Assembly (NCBI RefSeq): GCF_946886695.1 | Contig: NZ_CAMPJD010000014.1 | Location: forward strand, 1-64,000 | DNA from: an uncultured Pseudoxanthomonas sp. | GTDB lineage: Bacteria > Pseudomonadota > Gammaproteobacteria > Xanthomonadales > Xanthomonadaceae | Direction: 5' to 3' | Length of the DNA: 64,000 nt | Part shown: positions 63,438-64,000 of the stretch, piece by piece | Layout of the letters: each line of letters starts with the position of its first letter | Position numbering within the stretch: position 1 is the stretch's first letter | Notes under the pieces: generated by a model | Databases searched by the model: none | The model's input: the letters and a program-made list of their open reading frames with translations, nothing else | Told to the model about the DNA's origin: nothing | Made by a program: the position numbers and the translations under genes

Positions 63438-64000
63438 ATGCTGCCGATCGAACTCAAGGACCCCGCCGGCTTCGGCAACGAGTTCCTGCGCCTGACCCTG
63501 CTGCAGGGCTTCCAGTCGCTGACCAAGCGCGACCTGGAATTGCTGATCTTCGTGCTGCTGGAACGCGACGGCGCCATCGGCCGCGACGAATCCAATTTCA
63601 CTGTGGCCGGCAAGCTGCGGGTGACGCCGACCAAGATCAAGGCGCTGCGTCGTGATGGTTATGCACGCTGGCGGGCACTGGTACCCGAGGAGCGCGATGC
63701 CGCCCTGCAACGCATCGTCGCGACGGCGTTGACCGAGACCAACCTGAAATCGGGTGCGAAGCATGTCAGCGAACGCAGCCGCAAGGAAGGCTTCCTCGCC
63801 ATCCGCATCGAGCATCCCGACGACCATCAGCAGTTCGAACAGGCCATCCTCGACGTGGGCGCGCTGCCCGTGTACGAGCGCAACCGCGACGTGGTGGCGG
63901 TGCGCTTCGATACGCTGCTCGCCATCGCGGAGCGATGGGGCTATCTGCAACCTGATCCCGCTGCCGTGACGGCCGAACTGAAAAGGCTGGTACCCACGGC
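63438..64000 (+). CDS. Hypothetical protein, partial at right edge
   Basis: Open from the ATG at 63438 through the end of the window, at least 187 residues, with no stop. AAGGAG is 8 bases upstream. The N-terminal half is helical (LTKRDLELLIFVLLERDGAIG, then an LRVTPTKIKALRRDGYARW segment that resembles a small DNA-binding HTH). The second half alternates helix and strand. I recognise no family. It lies 72 bp behind the propeller lipoprotein gene. Confidence 0.72.
   Translation, partial: MLPIELKDPAGFGNEFLRLTLLQGFQSLTKRDLELLIFVLLERDGAIGRDESNFTVAGKLRVTPTKIKALRRDGYARWRALVPEERDAALQRIVATALTETNLKSGAKHVSERSRKEGFLAIRIEHPDDHQQFEQAILDVGALPVYERNRDVVAVRFDTLLAIAERWGYLQPDPAAVTAELKRLVPT

Overview
The window reads as a high-GC chromosomal segment of a Xanthomonadaceae gammaproteobacterium; gene order and protein wording recall Pseudoxanthomonas, Xanthomonas, Stenotrophomonas and Lysobacter. 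This assignment is inferred from gene content: the tRNA-Tyr/Gly/Thr block, the ychF-pth-rplY-prs-tRNA-Gln-ispE-lolB order, a Xanthomonas-type OGT, ahpC-ahpF-oxyR, a TonB-dependent receptor beside phoD, and REP-like palindromes. No species-level marker is present.

Layout. 1-7.3 kb (minus strand): tRNA-Thr, -Gly and -Tyr, which probably lead into tuf beyond the left edge; then ychF, pth, rplY, prs, tRNA-Gln, ispE, lolB and a TPR protein, several with ATGA overlaps. 7.3-14.2 kb (plus): hemA-prfA-GNAT, an O-GlcNAc-transferase-like protein, moaB, an XRE regulator, ppk2 and a small secreted protein. 14.2-18.8 kb: a tandem-repeat intergenic region, then acyP-tlpA-yihY (minus) facing wrbA-DUF2069-unknown-asparaginase (plus).

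18.8-30 kb is the accessory part. It holds an orphan lipoprotein, a GNAT, a DUF4287 protein, a secreted alpha/beta hydrolase, a secreted S8 protease with a P domain, and two copies of a three-gene module on opposite strands: lipoprotein, then a cytosol-made peptidoglycan-targeting protein, then a coiled-coil single-pass membrane protein. The two membrane proteins are clear paralogues, and the two middle proteins share a short C-terminal tail. The modules look like effector/immunity loci. Three cassettes here are bracketed by direct repeats of the 3' end or terminator of the adjacent resident gene (asparaginase, S8 protease, ilvE), which suggests a common way of inserting accessory DNA at gene 3' ends.

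30-44 kb: ilvE, sufT, a membrane protein, phoD divergent from a TonB-dependent receptor, and pntB-pntAb separated from pntAa by a four-gene plus-strand block (repeat protein, ECF-type sigma factor, putative anti-sigma, DUF3106), then a DUF1631 protein. 44-64 kb: nitroreductase, 5'-3' exonuclease, NUDIX, DUF4019, dienelactone hydrolase, pip and prmC; the peroxide-defence cluster ahpC-ahpF-oxyR with an OxyR-like operator; rnk, tal, capA-like, msrA, DUF2007, GST, glnS, a Cys-rich lipoprotein, a deaminase, rlmM, a beta-propeller lipoprotein, and an unknown gene running off the right edge. I saw no rRNA, CRISPR array or intact transposase.
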